DNA of 64,000 bases, taken from NCBI RefSeq assembly GCF_009857745.1, contig NZ_WWEN01000005.1, positions 62,001-126,000 on the forward strand, in the 5' to 3' direction. Below, in pieces: positions 34,523 through 43,457 of this stretch. The stretch's first letter is position 1; the number at the start of each line of letters is the position of its first letter. A program made the position numbers and the translations under genes. The DNA comes from Thalassovita mangrovi. Lineage in GTDB: Bacteria > Pseudomonadota > Alphaproteobacteria > Rhodobacterales > Rhodobacteraceae. The notes below the pieces were generated by a model. That model did no database searches. It was not told the origin of the DNA and saw only the letters and a program-made list of their open reading frames with translations.

Positions 34523-35332
34523 ATGGCGCATATCATTGTCGTCGGGAATGAAAAGGGCGGCGCGGGCAAATCCACCGTGTCCATGCATATCGCCACGGCC
34601 TTGGCGCGGATGGGGTTCAAGGTCGGCGTTCTCGACCTCGACCTGCGGCAGAAAACCTTCGGCCGCTATGTCGAAAACCGCAAGAATTTCTCGGCGAAAT
34701 CCGGGCTCGACCTGCCCAGCCCCGATTACCACGAACTGCCCCCGGCCGACCCGGCGCAGCTGCAGCCGGGCGAAAACCCCTATGATCAGCGCCTGTCGGC
34801 GGCCATCGCGGCGCTGGAACCGGACCATGATTTCATCATGATCGACTGCCCCGGATCGCACACGCGGCTCAGCCAGGTGGCGCATTCGCTGGCCGACACG
34901 CTGGTGACGCCGCTGAACGACAGTTTCGTCGATTTCGACCTGCTGGCCAAGATCGACGAGGACGGCAAGAAGATCCTCGGCCCCTCGGTCTATTCCGAAA
35001 TGGTGTGGAACGCGCGGCAATTGCGGGCGCAGGCGGGGCTCAAGCCGATCGACTGGATCGTGCTGCGCAACCGCCTGGGCGCCCAGCACATGGTGAACAA
35101 GGAAAAGATGGGCAAGGCGCTGGATAACCTGGCCAAGCGGATCGGATTCCGCGTCGCGCCGGGCTTCAACGAACGGGTCATCTTCCGCGAATTGTTCCCG
35201 CGCGGGCTGACCCTGCTGGATCTCAAGGATATCGGCGTCACCAGCCTGAACATTTCCAACGTGGCGGCCCGGCAGGAACTGCGCGACCTGATCAAGGCGC
35301 TGAACCTGCCCGGGGTCGAACCGAATTTCTGA
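34523..35332 (+). CDS. mipZ: Division plane positioning ATPase MipZ
   Basis: The 269-residue product is a ParA/MinD-family ATPase with the deviant Walker A GNEKGGAGKST near residue 9 and an N-terminus of MAHIIVVGNEKGG. The sequence NRLGAQHMVNKEKMGKALDNLAKRIGFRV and the C-terminal GLTLLDLKDIGV match MipZ, which forms bipolar gradients with ParB and inhibits FtsZ near the poles. ATG 34523 begins the conserved segment. It overlaps no gene and is 7 bases upstream of the ureohydrolase gene. Confidence 0.9.
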   Translation: MAHIIVVGNEKGGAGKSTVSMHIATALARMGFKVGVLDLDLRQKTFGRYVENRKNFSAKSGLDLPSPDYHELPPADPAQLQPGENPYDQRLSAAIAALEPDHDFIMIDCPGSHTRLSQVAHSLADTLVTPLNDSFVDFDLLAKIDEDGKKILGPSVYSEMVWNARQLRAQAGLKPIDWIVLRNRLGAQHMVNKEKMGKALDNLAKRIGFRVAPGFNERVIFRELFPRGLTLLDLKDIGVTSLNISNVAARQELRDLIKALNLPGVEPNF

Positions 35333-35339
35333 GGACGGC

Positions 35340-36308
35340 ATGACCGACACGGCAGACCTTGGCGCGCTTTTCGGGGCCTCGAAGACCGAAACCTTCCTCG
35401 GCCTGCCCCGCTGCGACGACCTGAATACGCTCGACGCGCCGATCGCCCTGCTCGGCGTGCCCGGCGCGACGCCCTATGAAAGCGTCGGCGCCTATTGCCG
35501 CCACGCCCCCGCCGCGCTGCGCCAGGCCACGGCGGCACTGACCGCCAATCTGGAACGGCACAATTTCGACCTCGGCGGCCCGACCTTCCCCGACCCGGCG
35601 CATCGCGCAGCCGATTGCGGCGACCTGCCCTTCGATGACAGTGATTTCGCCGCCAACCGCGATGCGATCCGTTCGGCGGTTGCCACCATCCTCGGCCAAG
35701 GCGCGGTGCCGGTGCTGCTGGGCGGCGACGATTCCGTGCCGATCCCGATGCTGCAGGCGCTGGCGCCCCACGGCCCGCTGACCATCCTGCAGATCGACGC
35801 CCATATCGACTGGCGCCGCGATCACATGGGCGAAGACATGGGCCTGTCCTCGACCATGCGCCGCGCCTCGGAAATGGATCACGTCGCCAACATCGTGCAG
35901 GTCGGCGCCCGCAGCATCGGATCGGCGCACAGCGACGATTACCGCGATGCCTGCTATTGGGGGGTGAACTTCGTCCCCGCCCGCGCGCTGCATCGCGACG
36001 GGGTCGCGGCGGCGCTGGCGCATATCCCCGAAGGGGCCAATATCGCGATCTGTTTCGACGTCGATGCGCTCGACCCCTCCATCGTGCCGGGCGTGATCGG
36101 CCGCGCGCCGGGCGGCCTGAGCTATTTCCAGGCGCTCGACCTGATCGAAGGCGCAGCCCAAAGGGGCCGCATCGTGGCCGCCGATTTCGTCGAATACATG
36201 CCCGGCGCGGATGTCGGCGACCTCGGTGCGCTGACCGTGTCGCGGCTGATCACCGCCACTTTGGGCGTGCTGGCCCGGCAATCCGCACGGGACGCCGGGC
36301 GCGCTTAA
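35340..36308 (+). CDS. Ureohydrolase (arginase/agmatinase) family protein, atypical
   Basis: The 322-residue product has DAHIDWR and CFDVDALDPSIVPG, two canonical di-manganese motifs. The first motif is GGDDSVPIP, where the usual GGDHS histidine ligand is replaced by aspartate (GGC GGC GAC GAT). Family members hydrolyse arginine, agmatine, guanidinobutyrate and others; the substitution makes the substrate and metal content uncertain. It follows mipZ by 7 bases, though a functional link is unlikely, and its end overlaps marR convergently by 4 bases. Confidence 0.82.
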   Translation: MTDTADLGALFGASKTETFLGLPRCDDLNTLDAPIALLGVPGATPYESVGAYCRHAPAALRQATAALTANLERHNFDLGGPTFPDPAHRAADCGDLPFDDSDFAANRDAIRSAVATILGQGAVPVLLGGDDSVPIPMLQALAPHGPLTILQIDAHIDWRRDHMGEDMGLSSTMRRASEMDHVANIVQVGARSIGSAHSDDYRDACYWGVNFVPARALHRDGVAAALAHIPEGANIAICFDVDALDPSIVPGVIGRAPGGLSYFQALDLIEGAAQRGRIVAADFVEYMPGADVGDLGALTVSRLITATLGVLARQSARDAGRA

Positions 36309-36748
36309 TCCGCGTCGAACCCGGCCAGCTTGCGCAGCGCCCGGCGCAGCACCGCGTCCTCTTCCGCGCTCAGCCCCGCCGACAGTTTCGCGTCATAGGT
36401 CTGCGCCACGCCCAGCAGATCGCGATAGGCGGTCAGCCCCAGATTGGTCAGTTCCAGATATTCCAGCCGCCGGTCGCGGTCATCCTGTTCGCGGGTCAGA
36501 AACCGCCGTTCGCCCAGCCGCGCCACCGCCCGGCTGATCTTGGTCTTGTGCATTTTCGACCGCTGGCCGATTTCCTTTGCGGTCATCCGGCCGTATATTC
36601 CCAGATGGAACAACACCCGCCATTCGGTGCGCAACATGCCGTAGCGGTCCTTGTAGACCTGCTGAAACGCAAGGCTGCTTTCCTCGGCCGCCTGGTTCAG
36701 CAGATAAGGCAGAAAATTCTGCAAATCGAACTCATGTTTTTCGGTCAT
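36305..36748 (-). CDS. MarR-family transcriptional regulator
   Basis: The 147-residue product has a winged HTH (MTAKEIGQRSKMHKTKISRAVARLGERRFL) followed by wing DDRDRRLEYLELT. It is divergent from hmgA with an inverted repeat between them, so it probably represses or modulates the homogentisate genes. The N-terminus is MTEKHEFDLQNFLPYLLNQAAEES. Confidence 0.9.
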   Translation of the reverse strand: MTEKHEFDLQNFLPYLLNQAAEESSLAFQQVYKDRYGMLRTEWRVLFHLGIYGRMTAKEIGQRSKMHKTKISRAVARLGERRFLTREQDDRDRRLEYLELTNLGLTAYRDLLGVAQTYDAKLSAGLSAEEDAVLRRALRKLAGFDAD

Positions 36749-36762
36749 TTCCGGCCTCCATC

Positions 36763-36792
36763 TGTTGTTAGTTACAAAATCAACTATTAACA
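36763..36792. promoter_or_regulatory. Inverted repeat, likely MarR operator for hmg genes
   Basis: TGTTGTTAGTT (36763-36773), 8-base spacer ACAAAATC, AACTATTAACA (36782-36792), two mismatches between arms. It lies between the divergent marR and hmgA starts, the standard position for a MarR site. Confidence 0.6.
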
Positions 36793-36817
36793 GCACAAGC
36801 GAAAAGGAGAACGCGCC

Positions 36818-38173
36818 ATGAATCAGCAGACGAAACCGCATGGTTTCGTGCAGGCTCCGACGCCGCACGGGACCACCCCGGGCTATATGCCCGGTTTCGG
36901 CAACGATTTCGAAACCGAGGCCCTGCCCGGTGCCCTGCCGCAGGGCATGAACAGCCCGCAGAAATGCAATTACGGTCTGTACGGTGAACAGCTTTCGGGC
37001 ACCGCCTTCACCGCCAACCCGCCGGAACGGACCTGGACCTATCGCATCCGTCCCTCGGTCAAGCATTCGCACCGCTATGAAAAGATCGACCTGCCCTATT
37101 GGAAATCGGCGCCGAACGTCGATCCCGATGTCGCCTCGCTCGGTCAATACCGCTGGGATCCGGTCGCCCATGACGGCGAAGACCTGACCTGGCTCACCGG
37201 CATGCGCACCATGACCACCGCGGGCGACGTCAACACCCAGGTCGGCATGGCCAGCCATGTCTATCTGGTCACCGCCTCGATGCAGGACGCCTATTTCTTC
37301 TCGGCCGATTCCGAACTTCTGGTCGTGCCGCAGGAAGGCCGTCTGCGGTTCTGCACCGAACTGGGCATCATCGACCTGGAGCCCAAGGAAATCGCCATCA
37401 TCCCGCGCGGCCTGGTGTATCGGGTCGAGGTTCTCGAAGGTCCCTGCCGCGGCTTCGTCTGCGAAAACTACGGCCAGAAATTCGAACTGCCCGCGCGCGG
37501 CCCGATCGGCGCCAACGCGATGGCCAACCCGCGCGACTTCAAGGCGCCGGTGGCGGCCTATGAAGACCGCGAAACGCCCTCGACCCTGACGGTGAAATGG
37601 TGCGGCCAGTTCCATGAAACCAAGATCGGCCAGTCGCCCTTGGACGTGGTGGCCTGGCACGGCAACTACGCGCCCTACAAATACGACCTGCGCACCTATT
37701 GCCCGGTCGGCGCGATCCTGTTCGACCATCCCGACCCGTCGATCTTCACCGTGCTGACCGCGCCGTCGGGCGTGCCGGGCACGGCCAATATCGACTTCGT
37801 GCTGTTCCGCGAACGCTGGATGGTGGCCGAAAACACCTTCCGCCCGCCGTGGTATCACAAGAACATCATGTCGGAACTGATGGGCAACATCTATGGCCAG
37901 TACGACGCCAAACCGCAGGGCTTCGTCCCCGGCGGCATGTCGCTGCACAACATGATGCTGCCGCACGGACCGGACAAGAACGCCTTCGAGGGCGCGTCGA
38001 ATTCCAACCTCGGCCCCGAGAAGCTGGAAAACACCATGTCCTTCATGTTCGAAACCCGCTTCCCGCAGCACCTGACCGGCTTCGCCGCGAACGAGGCGCC
38101 GCTGCAGGACGATTACATCGACTGCTGGGCCGACATCGAAAAGAAATTCGACGGCACGCCGGGGCTGAAGTGA
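36818..38173 (+). CDS. hmgA: Homogentisate 1,2-dioxygenase
   Basis: Opens the ring of homogentisate to maleylacetoacetate in tyrosine and phenylacetate catabolism. The 451-residue product begins [21 protein letters not shown] and contains [13 protein letters not shown], the Fe(II)-binding region [12 protein letters not shown] and NHPDP-like HPDPSIF, all characteristic of HmgA. AAAAGGAG box at 36803. First gene of the cluster with fahA following after an intergenic palindrome. Confidence 0.96.
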   Translation: MNQQTKPHGFVQAPTPHGTTPGYMPGFGNDFETEALPGALPQGMNSPQKCNYGLYGEQLSGTAFTANPPERTWTYRIRPSVKHSHRYEKIDLPYWKSAPNVDPDVASLGQYRWDPVAHDGEDLTWLTGMRTMTTAGDVNTQVGMASHVYLVTASMQDAYFFSADSELLVVPQEGRLRFCTELGIIDLEPKEIAIIPRGLVYRVEVLEGPCRGFVCENYGQKFELPARGPIGANAMANPRDFKAPVAAYEDRETPSTLTVKWCGQFHETKIGQSPLDVVAWHGNYAPYKYDLRTYCPVGAILFDHPDPSIFTVLTAPSGVPGTANIDFVLFRERWMVAENTFRPPWYHKNIMSELMGNIYGQYDAKPQGFVPGGMSLHNMMLPHGPDKNAFEGASNSNLGPEKLENTMSFMFETRFPQHLTGFAANEAPLQDDYIDCWADIEKKFDGTPGLK

Positions 38174-38184
38174 TCGTGAAGGAT

Positions 38185-38236
38185 GGGGCTTGGCCCCACC
38201 CTAAAGATAAAAGGTAAGGTGGGGCCAGGCCCCACC
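38185..38236. repeat. Nested palindromic element between hmgA and fahA
   Basis: GGGGCTTGGCCCCACC (38185-38200) and its inverted partner GGTGGGGCCAGGCCCC (38218-38233) differ by one base, with a 17-nt spacer; the right half, GGTGGGGCC-A-GGCCCCACC, is itself a perfect palindrome. Could be a structural element in the hmgA-fahA transcript or a mobile extragenic repeat. Confidence 0.6.
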
Positions 38237-38257
38237 ACGCCGTAAAAGGAAACGCGA

Positions 38258-39514
38258 ATGACCCTGATGAAATCCTGGGTGGACAGCGCCAACGACGCCA
38301 ACCACCCGTTCCCGCTCAACAACCTGCCTTACGGCGTGTTCTCGACCGAAGACGGCGATCCGCGCTGCGGCGTCGCCATCGGCGACATGATCCTCGACGT
38401 CACCGCGGCCGAGGCCGAGGGCGTGATCACCCTGACCGACTACCCGCTGTTCGACGTGCCGTTCTGGAACGAACTGATGGAAGAAGGCCCCGCCGTCTGG
38501 GCCGCGCTGCGCGAACGTCTGATCGCGCTGCTGTCCGACGGATCGGCCGAGCGCGCCAAGGTCGAACCGCTGCTGGTGCCGATGGCCGATGCCGAAATGC
38601 ACCTGCCCTTCGCCGTCAGCGAATACACCGATTTCTACGCCGGCAAGAACCACGCCTTCAACGTCGGCACCATGTTCCGCGGCCCGGAAAACGCGCTGCC
38701 GCCGAACTGGCTGCATATCCCGATCGGCTATAACGGCCGCGCCTCCTCGGTCGTCGTCTCGGGCACCGATGTACGCCGCCCCTGGGGTCAGCTGAAGGGT
38801 CCCAACGACGCCGCGCCGCGCTTCGCGCCTTGTGCCCGCTTCGATATCGAACTGGAAATGGGCGCCATCGTCGGCACCTCCTCCGAAGGTCCGATCACCG
38901 TGGCCGAAGCCGATGCCAACATCTTCGGCTACGTGCTGCTGAACGACTGGTCGGCGCGCGACATCCAGGCCTGGGAATACCAGCCGCTGGGCCCGTTCCA
39001 GGCCAAGGCGACGGCGACCACCATCAGCCCCTGGATCGTGACCAAGGCGGCGCTCGATCCGTTCCGCTGCGACACGCCCGCGCGCGAGGTCGAACTGCTC
39101 GACCACCTGAAGGATTGCGGCCCGATGCTCTATGACATCGACCTCGAAGTGACGCTGCAACCCGAAGGAGGCGACGCCAGCACCATCGTGCGGACCAATT
39201 ACAAGGAAATGTACTATTCCGCCGCGCAGCAGCTGGCCCATCACACCACGTCGGGCTGCCCGATGAACGTGGGCGACCTGCTGGGCTCGGGCACCATTTC
39301 CGGTCCGACCAAGGAAAGCCGCGGCTCGCTCTTGGAACTCAGCTGGGGCGGCAAGGAACCGCTGGAACTTCCCACCGGCGAGACCCGCAGCTTCATCGAG
39401 GACAACGACACCCTGACCCTGAAAGGCGCCGCCAAGGGCGACGGCTACACCATCGGCTTCGGCGATTGCGTGGGCAAGGTGCTTCCCGCCCTCGACGATC
39501 CTTACAAACGCTAA
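38258..39514 (+). CDS. fahA: Fumarylacetoacetase
   Basis: Hydrolyses fumarylacetoacetate to fumarate and acetoacetate, the last homogentisate-pathway step. The 418-residue product contains YTDFYAGKNHAFNVGTMFRG, NVMFRG-like catalytic-pocket motifs, SGTDVRRPWGQ, DIELEMG and NDWSARDIQAWEYQPLGPFQAK, typical of FahA. AAAAGGA box precedes ATG 38258. In the window the intermediate maleylacetoacetate isomerase gene is not seen. Confidence 0.95.
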   Translation: MTLMKSWVDSANDANHPFPLNNLPYGVFSTEDGDPRCGVAIGDMILDVTAAEAEGVITLTDYPLFDVPFWNELMEEGPAVWAALRERLIALLSDGSAERAKVEPLLVPMADAEMHLPFAVSEYTDFYAGKNHAFNVGTMFRGPENALPPNWLHIPIGYNGRASSVVVSGTDVRRPWGQLKGPNDAAPRFAPCARFDIELEMGAIVGTSSEGPITVAEADANIFGYVLLNDWSARDIQAWEYQPLGPFQAKATATTISPWIVTKAALDPFRCDTPAREVELLDHLKDCGPMLYDIDLEVTLQPEGGDASTIVRTNYKEMYYSAAQQLAHHTTSGCPMNVGDLLGSGTISGPTKESRGSLLELSWGGKEPLELPTGETRSFIEDNDTLTLKGAAKGDGYTIGFGDCVGKVLPALDDPYKR

Positions 39515-39515
39515 G

Positions 39516-39547
39516 TTCTTCTTGGCATAAATACTCCCGCCGGAGGC
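39516..39547. repeat. Dispersed intergenic motif, copy 1
   Basis: The minus strand reads GCCTCCGGCGGGAGTATTTATGCCAAGAAGAA (given here in two parts: GCCTCCGGCGG and GAGTATTTATGCCAAGAAGAA). The second part recurs at 46337-46357 with 18 of 21 bases matching. Located just after fahA. Confidence 0.5.
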
Positions 39548-39592
39548 GTCCCGAACGCCCCACCGGCGCACCGATCAAAGAAAGGCACAGAC

Positions 39593-40543
39593 ATGGCCAA
39601 GGCATTCGCGTCCCAGGGGGACATGACCGAAAAAACCATCAGCTTCACCGAGGTGGGCGAAGGGCTCTACGCCTTCACCGCCGAGGGCGATCCGAACTCT
39701 GGCGTCATCATCGGCGACGACAGCGTGATGATCGTCGAGGCGCAGGCGACCCCGCGCCTGGCCAACAAGGTGATCGAATGCGTGCGCTCGGTGACCGACA
39801 AACCGATCACCCACGTGGCGCTGACCCATTACCACGCGGTGCGCGTTCTGGGTGCCAGCGCTTTCGGCGCGCAACAGGTCATCATGTCGGATGCGGCGCG
39901 CGGCATGGTCGCCGAACGCGGCCAGGAAGACTGGGACAGCGAATTCCAGCGCTTCCCGCGCCTGTTCGAAGGCCATGAAAGCATCCCCGGCCTGACCTGG
40001 CCCACCACCACGTTCAGCGATTCGATGACCGTCTACCTTGGCAACCGCAAGGTCGAGATCAAGCATCTGGGCCGCGCCCACACCGCCGGCGACGCGGTGG
40101 TCTACGTGCCCGACCAGAACGTGATGTTCACCGGCGATATCGTCGAATACCACTCGGCCTGCTATTGCGGCGACGGCTATTTCAACGAATGGGGCAACAC
40201 GCTCGACGCGATCAAGGCCTATGACGTCGACGCCATCGCGCCGGGCCGGGGCGACGCGCTTGTGGGCCATGAAATGGTCAACGCGGCGATCGAAAACACC
40301 CGCGATTTCGTCGAAAGCACCTACCGCCCGGCGGCCCGCGTCGCGGCGCGCGGCGGTTCGCTGAAGGAAGCCTGGGACGCGGTGCGCGCCGAATGCGATC
40401 CCAAGTTCGCCGACTACGCGATCTACGAACATTGCCTGCCGTTCAACGTGGCCCGCGCCTATGACGAAGCGCGCGGCATCGCCAACCCGCGGATCTGGAC
40501 CGCGCAGCGCGATCTGGACATGTGGGCGCAGCTGCAAGGCTGA
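39593..40543 (+). CDS. MBL-fold metallohydrolase-like protein with altered metal site
   Basis: The 316-residue product has the metallo-beta-lactamase fold: VEAQATPRL region, THYHAVRV, the later HLGRAHTAGDAVVYVPDQNVMFTGDIV with the conserved His and Asp. The canonical HxHxDH reads HYHAVR, losing the Asp and third His of metal site 2, so a single-metal or degenerate enzyme is expected. It follows fahA by 78 bases and is probably in the homogentisate cluster. Substrate unknown. Confidence 0.82.
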   Translation: MAKAFASQGDMTEKTISFTEVGEGLYAFTAEGDPNSGVIIGDDSVMIVEAQATPRLANKVIECVRSVTDKPITHVALTHYHAVRVLGASAFGAQQVIMSDAARGMVAERGQEDWDSEFQRFPRLFEGHESIPGLTWPTTTFSDSMTVYLGNRKVEIKHLGRAHTAGDAVVYVPDQNVMFTGDIVEYHSACYCGDGYFNEWGNTLDAIKAYDVDAIAPGRGDALVGHEMVNAAIENTRDFVESTYRPAARVAARGGSLKEAWDAVRAECDPKFADYAIYEHCLPFNVARAYDEARGIANPRIWTAQRDLDMWAQLQG

Positions 40544-40588
40544 GTTCTGAGACGCATGATACCGTGCCCCACAGAGGGCGCGGTGTCC

Positions 40589-40637
40589 GCGGGGGCGCGC
40601 GCCCCCGCATCTTCCCCTTGGCCAATCGCGCCAAGGG
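40589..40637. repeat. Two extragenic hairpins between MBL and monooxygenase genes
   Basis: GCGGGGGCGC-GCGCCCCCGC (40589-40608) is a perfect 20-bp palindrome; CCCTTGGC-CAATCGC-GCCAAGGG (40615-40637) is an 8-bp stem with a 7-nt loop. They may limit readthrough or stabilise transcript ends. Confidence 0.55.
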
Positions 40638-40673
40638 ACTGGCAGAGATTTGTTTGCAGCTGGGAGGAACCAG

Positions 40674-42284
40674 ATGAACAAGATTTTCGAAATCCCCCTC
40701 TACCCCTATGCCCGCAGCGCCGATCAGGATGCGGCAGCACCGGTGCGGCGCAGGGTCGTGGTGGTGGGCGCCGGTCCGATCGGGCTGGCCGCCGCCATCG
40801 ACCTGGCCCAGCAGGGGATCGAGGCCATCGTTCTGGACGACAACGACAAGGTCAGCTTCGGCAGCCGCGCGATCTGCTTCGCCAAGCGGCCGTTGGAAAT
40901 CCTCGACCGTTTGGGCTGCGGCCACCCGATGGTCGACAAGGGTGTGGTGTGGGACACCGGCAAGGTCTTCTTCGACGACCGCAAGGTCTATGAATTCAAC
41001 CTGCTGCCGGAAACCGGCCACGAATTCCCCGCCTTCATCAACCTGCAGCAATACTATTTCGAAGAATACCTGGTGAACCGCGCCCGCGAACTGGAAGCCG
41101 AAGGCGCGCCGATCGAACTGCGCGGCGGCAACAAGGTGCTGAAGGTCGAGGACAAGGGCGATCACACCGTGATCGAGATCGACACGCCCGAAGGCCCCTA
41201 CACGCTGGAAGCCGACTGGCTGATCGCCTGCGACGGCGCCGGGTCGCCGATCCGTTCGATGATGGGGCTGGATTTCGTCGGCCGCGTCTTCGAGGACAAC
41301 TTCCTGATCGCCGACGTGATCATGGAGGCCGAATTCCCCACCGAACGCTGGTTCTGGTTCGACCCGCCCTTCAACAAGGGCCAGTCGGCGCTGCTGCACA
41401 AGCAGCCCGACGGCGTCTGGCGCATCGACCTGCAGCTGGGCTGGGACATCGACAAGGAAAAGGAAAAGAAACCCGAAAACGTCATCCCACGGCTCAAGGC
41501 GATGCTGGGCGAGGACGTGAAATTCGATCTCGAATGGGTCTCGATCTATACCTTCCAGTGCCGCCGGATGGAAAACTTCCGCCACGGCCGGGTGATCTTC
41601 GCCGGCGACGCGGCGCACCAGGTATCGCCCTTCGGCGCGCGCGGTGCCAATTCCGGGCTGCAGGATACCGACAACCTGGCCTGGAAACTGAAGCTGGTGA
41701 TCGAAGGGCTGGCGCCCGACAGCCTGCTCGACAGCTACGATACCGAACGGGTGCACGGCGCGGATGAAAACATCCTCAATTCCTCGCGCTCGACCGATTT
41801 CATCACGCCGAAATCGGACACCAGCCGGATTTTCCGCGACGCGGTTCTGGACCTGTCGGAACATTACGCCTTCGCCCGCCCGCTGGTGAATTCGGGCCGC
41901 CTGTCGGTGCCCTGCACCTATGACGGCTCGGCGCTGAATTCGCCCGACGCGCTGCCCGGCGGCCCGGCCCGCACCCGGCCCGGATCGCCCTGCCCCGACG
42001 CGCCGCTGGACGAAGGCTTCCTGCTGCACCGGCTGGGCAACGACTTCACCCTGCTGACGATCAACACCGACGTCCCGGCGGAACTGGAAGAAAGCGGCAT
42101 CAAGGTGGGCAGCCTGTCGCTTTACAGCGAAGCCCTCGACCCGGCGCTGGCAGACCGCTACCTGGGCGACGCGGAAACCGCCGTCTACCTGATCCGCCCG
42201 GATCAGCACGTCGCCGCCCGCTGGGACAAGTTCGACGAAACCGCAACCCGCGCCGCGATCCGCCGCGCCATTGGCAAGGAGTAA
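40674..42284 (+). CDS. FAD-dependent aromatic monooxygenase-like protein
   Basis: The 536-residue product has an N-terminal FAD dinucleotide motif VVVVGAGPIGLAAAIDLAQQG, the flavin-ribose motif GRVIFAGDAAHQVSPFGARGAN and a C-terminal domain, in the class A hydroxylase pattern of MhpA-like enzymes. Within the homogentisate cluster it could hydroxylate a hydroxyphenylacetate-type substrate to homogentisate, which is inference. ATG 40674 follows GGGAGGA. The DUF2783 gene starts 4 bases after its stop. Confidence 0.82.
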   Translation: MNKIFEIPLYPYARSADQDAAAPVRRRVVVVGAGPIGLAAAIDLAQQGIEAIVLDDNDKVSFGSRAICFAKRPLEILDRLGCGHPMVDKGVVWDTGKVFFDDRKVYEFNLLPETGHEFPAFINLQQYYFEEYLVNRARELEAEGAPIELRGGNKVLKVEDKGDHTVIEIDTPEGPYTLEADWLIACDGAGSPIRSMMGLDFVGRVFEDNFLIADVIMEAEFPTERWFWFDPPFNKGQSALLHKQPDGVWRIDLQLGWDIDKEKEKKPENVIPRLKAMLGEDVKFDLEWVSIYTFQCRRMENFRHGRVIFAGDAAHQVSPFGARGANSGLQDTDNLAWKLKLVIEGLAPDSLLDSYDTERVHGADENILNSSRSTDFITPKSDTSRIFRDAVLDLSEHYAFARPLVNSGRLSVPCTYDGSALNSPDALPGGPARTRPGSPCPDAPLDEGFLLHRLGNDFTLLTINTDVPAELEESGIKVGSLSLYSEALDPALADRYLGDAETAVYLIRPDQHVAARWDKFDETATRAAIRRAIGKE

Positions 42285-42288
42285 TCAG

Positions 42289-42483
42289 ATGTCCCTGACC
42301 CTGACGCCCAATATCGACAATGCCGATGATTTCTATGCCGACCTGCTGGCCACCCATGAAGGGCTGAGCAAGGCAGACAGCGACGCGCTGAACGCGCGGC
42401 TGATCCTGATCATGGCCAACCATATCGGCGACCGCGCGGTGCTGGCCGAGGCGCTGGACGCGGCCAAGAAATCGGCAGGCTGA
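42289..42483 (+). CDS. DUF2783 small protein
   Basis: The 64-residue product (MSLTLTPNIDNADDFYADLL, THEGLSKADSDALNARLILIMANHIGD, VLAEALDAAKK) matches the DUF2783 pattern in length and wording by my recollection. It is coupled closely to the flavin monooxygenase gene and ends that operon; DUF2783 genes are known to neighbour such monooxygenases. It may be an assembly or regulatory partner; function is not known. Confidence 0.75.
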   Translation: MSLTLTPNIDNADDFYADLLATHEGLSKADSDALNARLILIMANHIGDRAVLAEALDAAKKSAG

Positions 42484-42555
42484 TCGCCGACAGGCCCTCT
42501 GGGGCACCTTTGGAAACCCTGATCGGGGCCGCGCGTTGCGTGGCCCCGTTTTCCA

Positions 42556-43281
42556 TCAGCCCGGTTCGGCGCTGTACCCGAACCATTCCAAGACCAGCGC
42601 CCGCAGGCTGCCGTCCTCGCTCATCTCGAAAATCCCGTCCTCGAAGGCGAAGCGCAGATCGCTATCGCCTTCGCGCAGAACCGCACCGAAACCGGGATCG
42701 AATTTCCGAACCTCGTAGATATAGCCATAGGTATCGCCCTGCGTTTCGATCACCGGCGCAAGGATGCGCCGTTCCCCCGCAATTCCCTCGACCTCGCCGT
42801 TCTCCAGCCCTTCCAGGGCGGCCTCCATCGTCGGGTAGGGCACCGGGGTCCGGCTGTTCTGATCGAACCAGAAGGTCAGGTCGCGCCCCGGCAGCACCGC
42901 CAGGCGGCCAACGCCGAAGGTCAGTTCGTGCCCCTTGTGACCGATCACCGAAAACACGTCGGGATACATATAAGCCTGGGTCCGGTCCAACCCGTCGGGC
43001 AGGCCCCGGTCCATCGGAATCGCCCCCATCGCCACGTCATGGCGCCCCTCGGCAAGCCCGCTCAACAGGCTGTCCTGGGCCACCAGGCCCCCGGCACAAT
43101 CCAGCTCCATCCGCTGGCAGATTTCTTTGCCAAGCGCCGGTTCGAACCCGGCCGGATTGCCGTTTTCATCGGCATAGCTGAACGGCGCATTGTCGGCGCG
43201 ATAGGCCAGCCGGATCGTATCCGCCGTCGAGGGCGTCGCCAAAAGCAGGGCCGCCGCCAATACCCCAAGGAAATGTTTCAT
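42556..43281 (-). CDS. Periplasmic amino-acid-type substrate-binding protein (SBP_bac_3)
   Basis: The 241-residue product has a signal peptide (MKHFLGVLAAALLLATPSTA) and the family-3 binding protein N-terminus DTIRLAYRADNAPFSYADENGNPAGFEPALGKEICQRM. Motif and length fit polar amino acid or mimosine-type binding proteins, but the ligand is not evident. It is the only member of its transporter in view, with no permease nearby, so it may be an orphan or signalling binding protein. CGGAGGAGGAG box precedes the ATG. It is divergent from the decarboxylase operon. Confidence 0.82.
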   Translation of the reverse strand: MKHFLGVLAAALLLATPSTADTIRLAYRADNAPFSYADENGNPAGFEPALGKEICQRMELDCAGGLVAQDSLLSGLAEGRHDVAMGAIPMDRGLPDGLDRTQAYMYPDVFSVIGHKGHELTFGVGRLAVLPGRDLTFWFDQNSRTPVPYPTMEAALEGLENGEVEGIAGERRILAPVIETQGDTYGYIYEVRKFDPGFGAVLREGDSDLRFAFEDGIFEMSEDGSLRALVLEWFGYSAEPG

Positions 43282-43427
43282 CGCTCCTCCTCCGGTGAAA
43301 TCCATGCATTCAATGCGGCGGGCAAACCCGCTAACAATGGCGCATGATCGCTTGGCCCAACGGTGCCTTCCATGACCTCGGTCAAGCCTCGAGCATAGCT
43401 CTTGCGGTTCGGTGAAAGCCAAACTAG

Positions 43428-43440
43428 TTTACATGTTAAT
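43428..43440. promoter_or_regulatory. AT-rich motif shared with 47093-47105
   Basis: TTTACATGTTAAT, 18 bases upstream of the decarboxylase ATG. It matches TTTACATATTTAT upstream of the P450/glutamine amidotransferase pair at 11 of 13 positions. Candidate operator for the GntR protein at 45647, or chance AT-rich promoter sequence. Confidence 0.3.
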
Positions 43441-43457
43441 GAAATGAGGAGGCGCAA

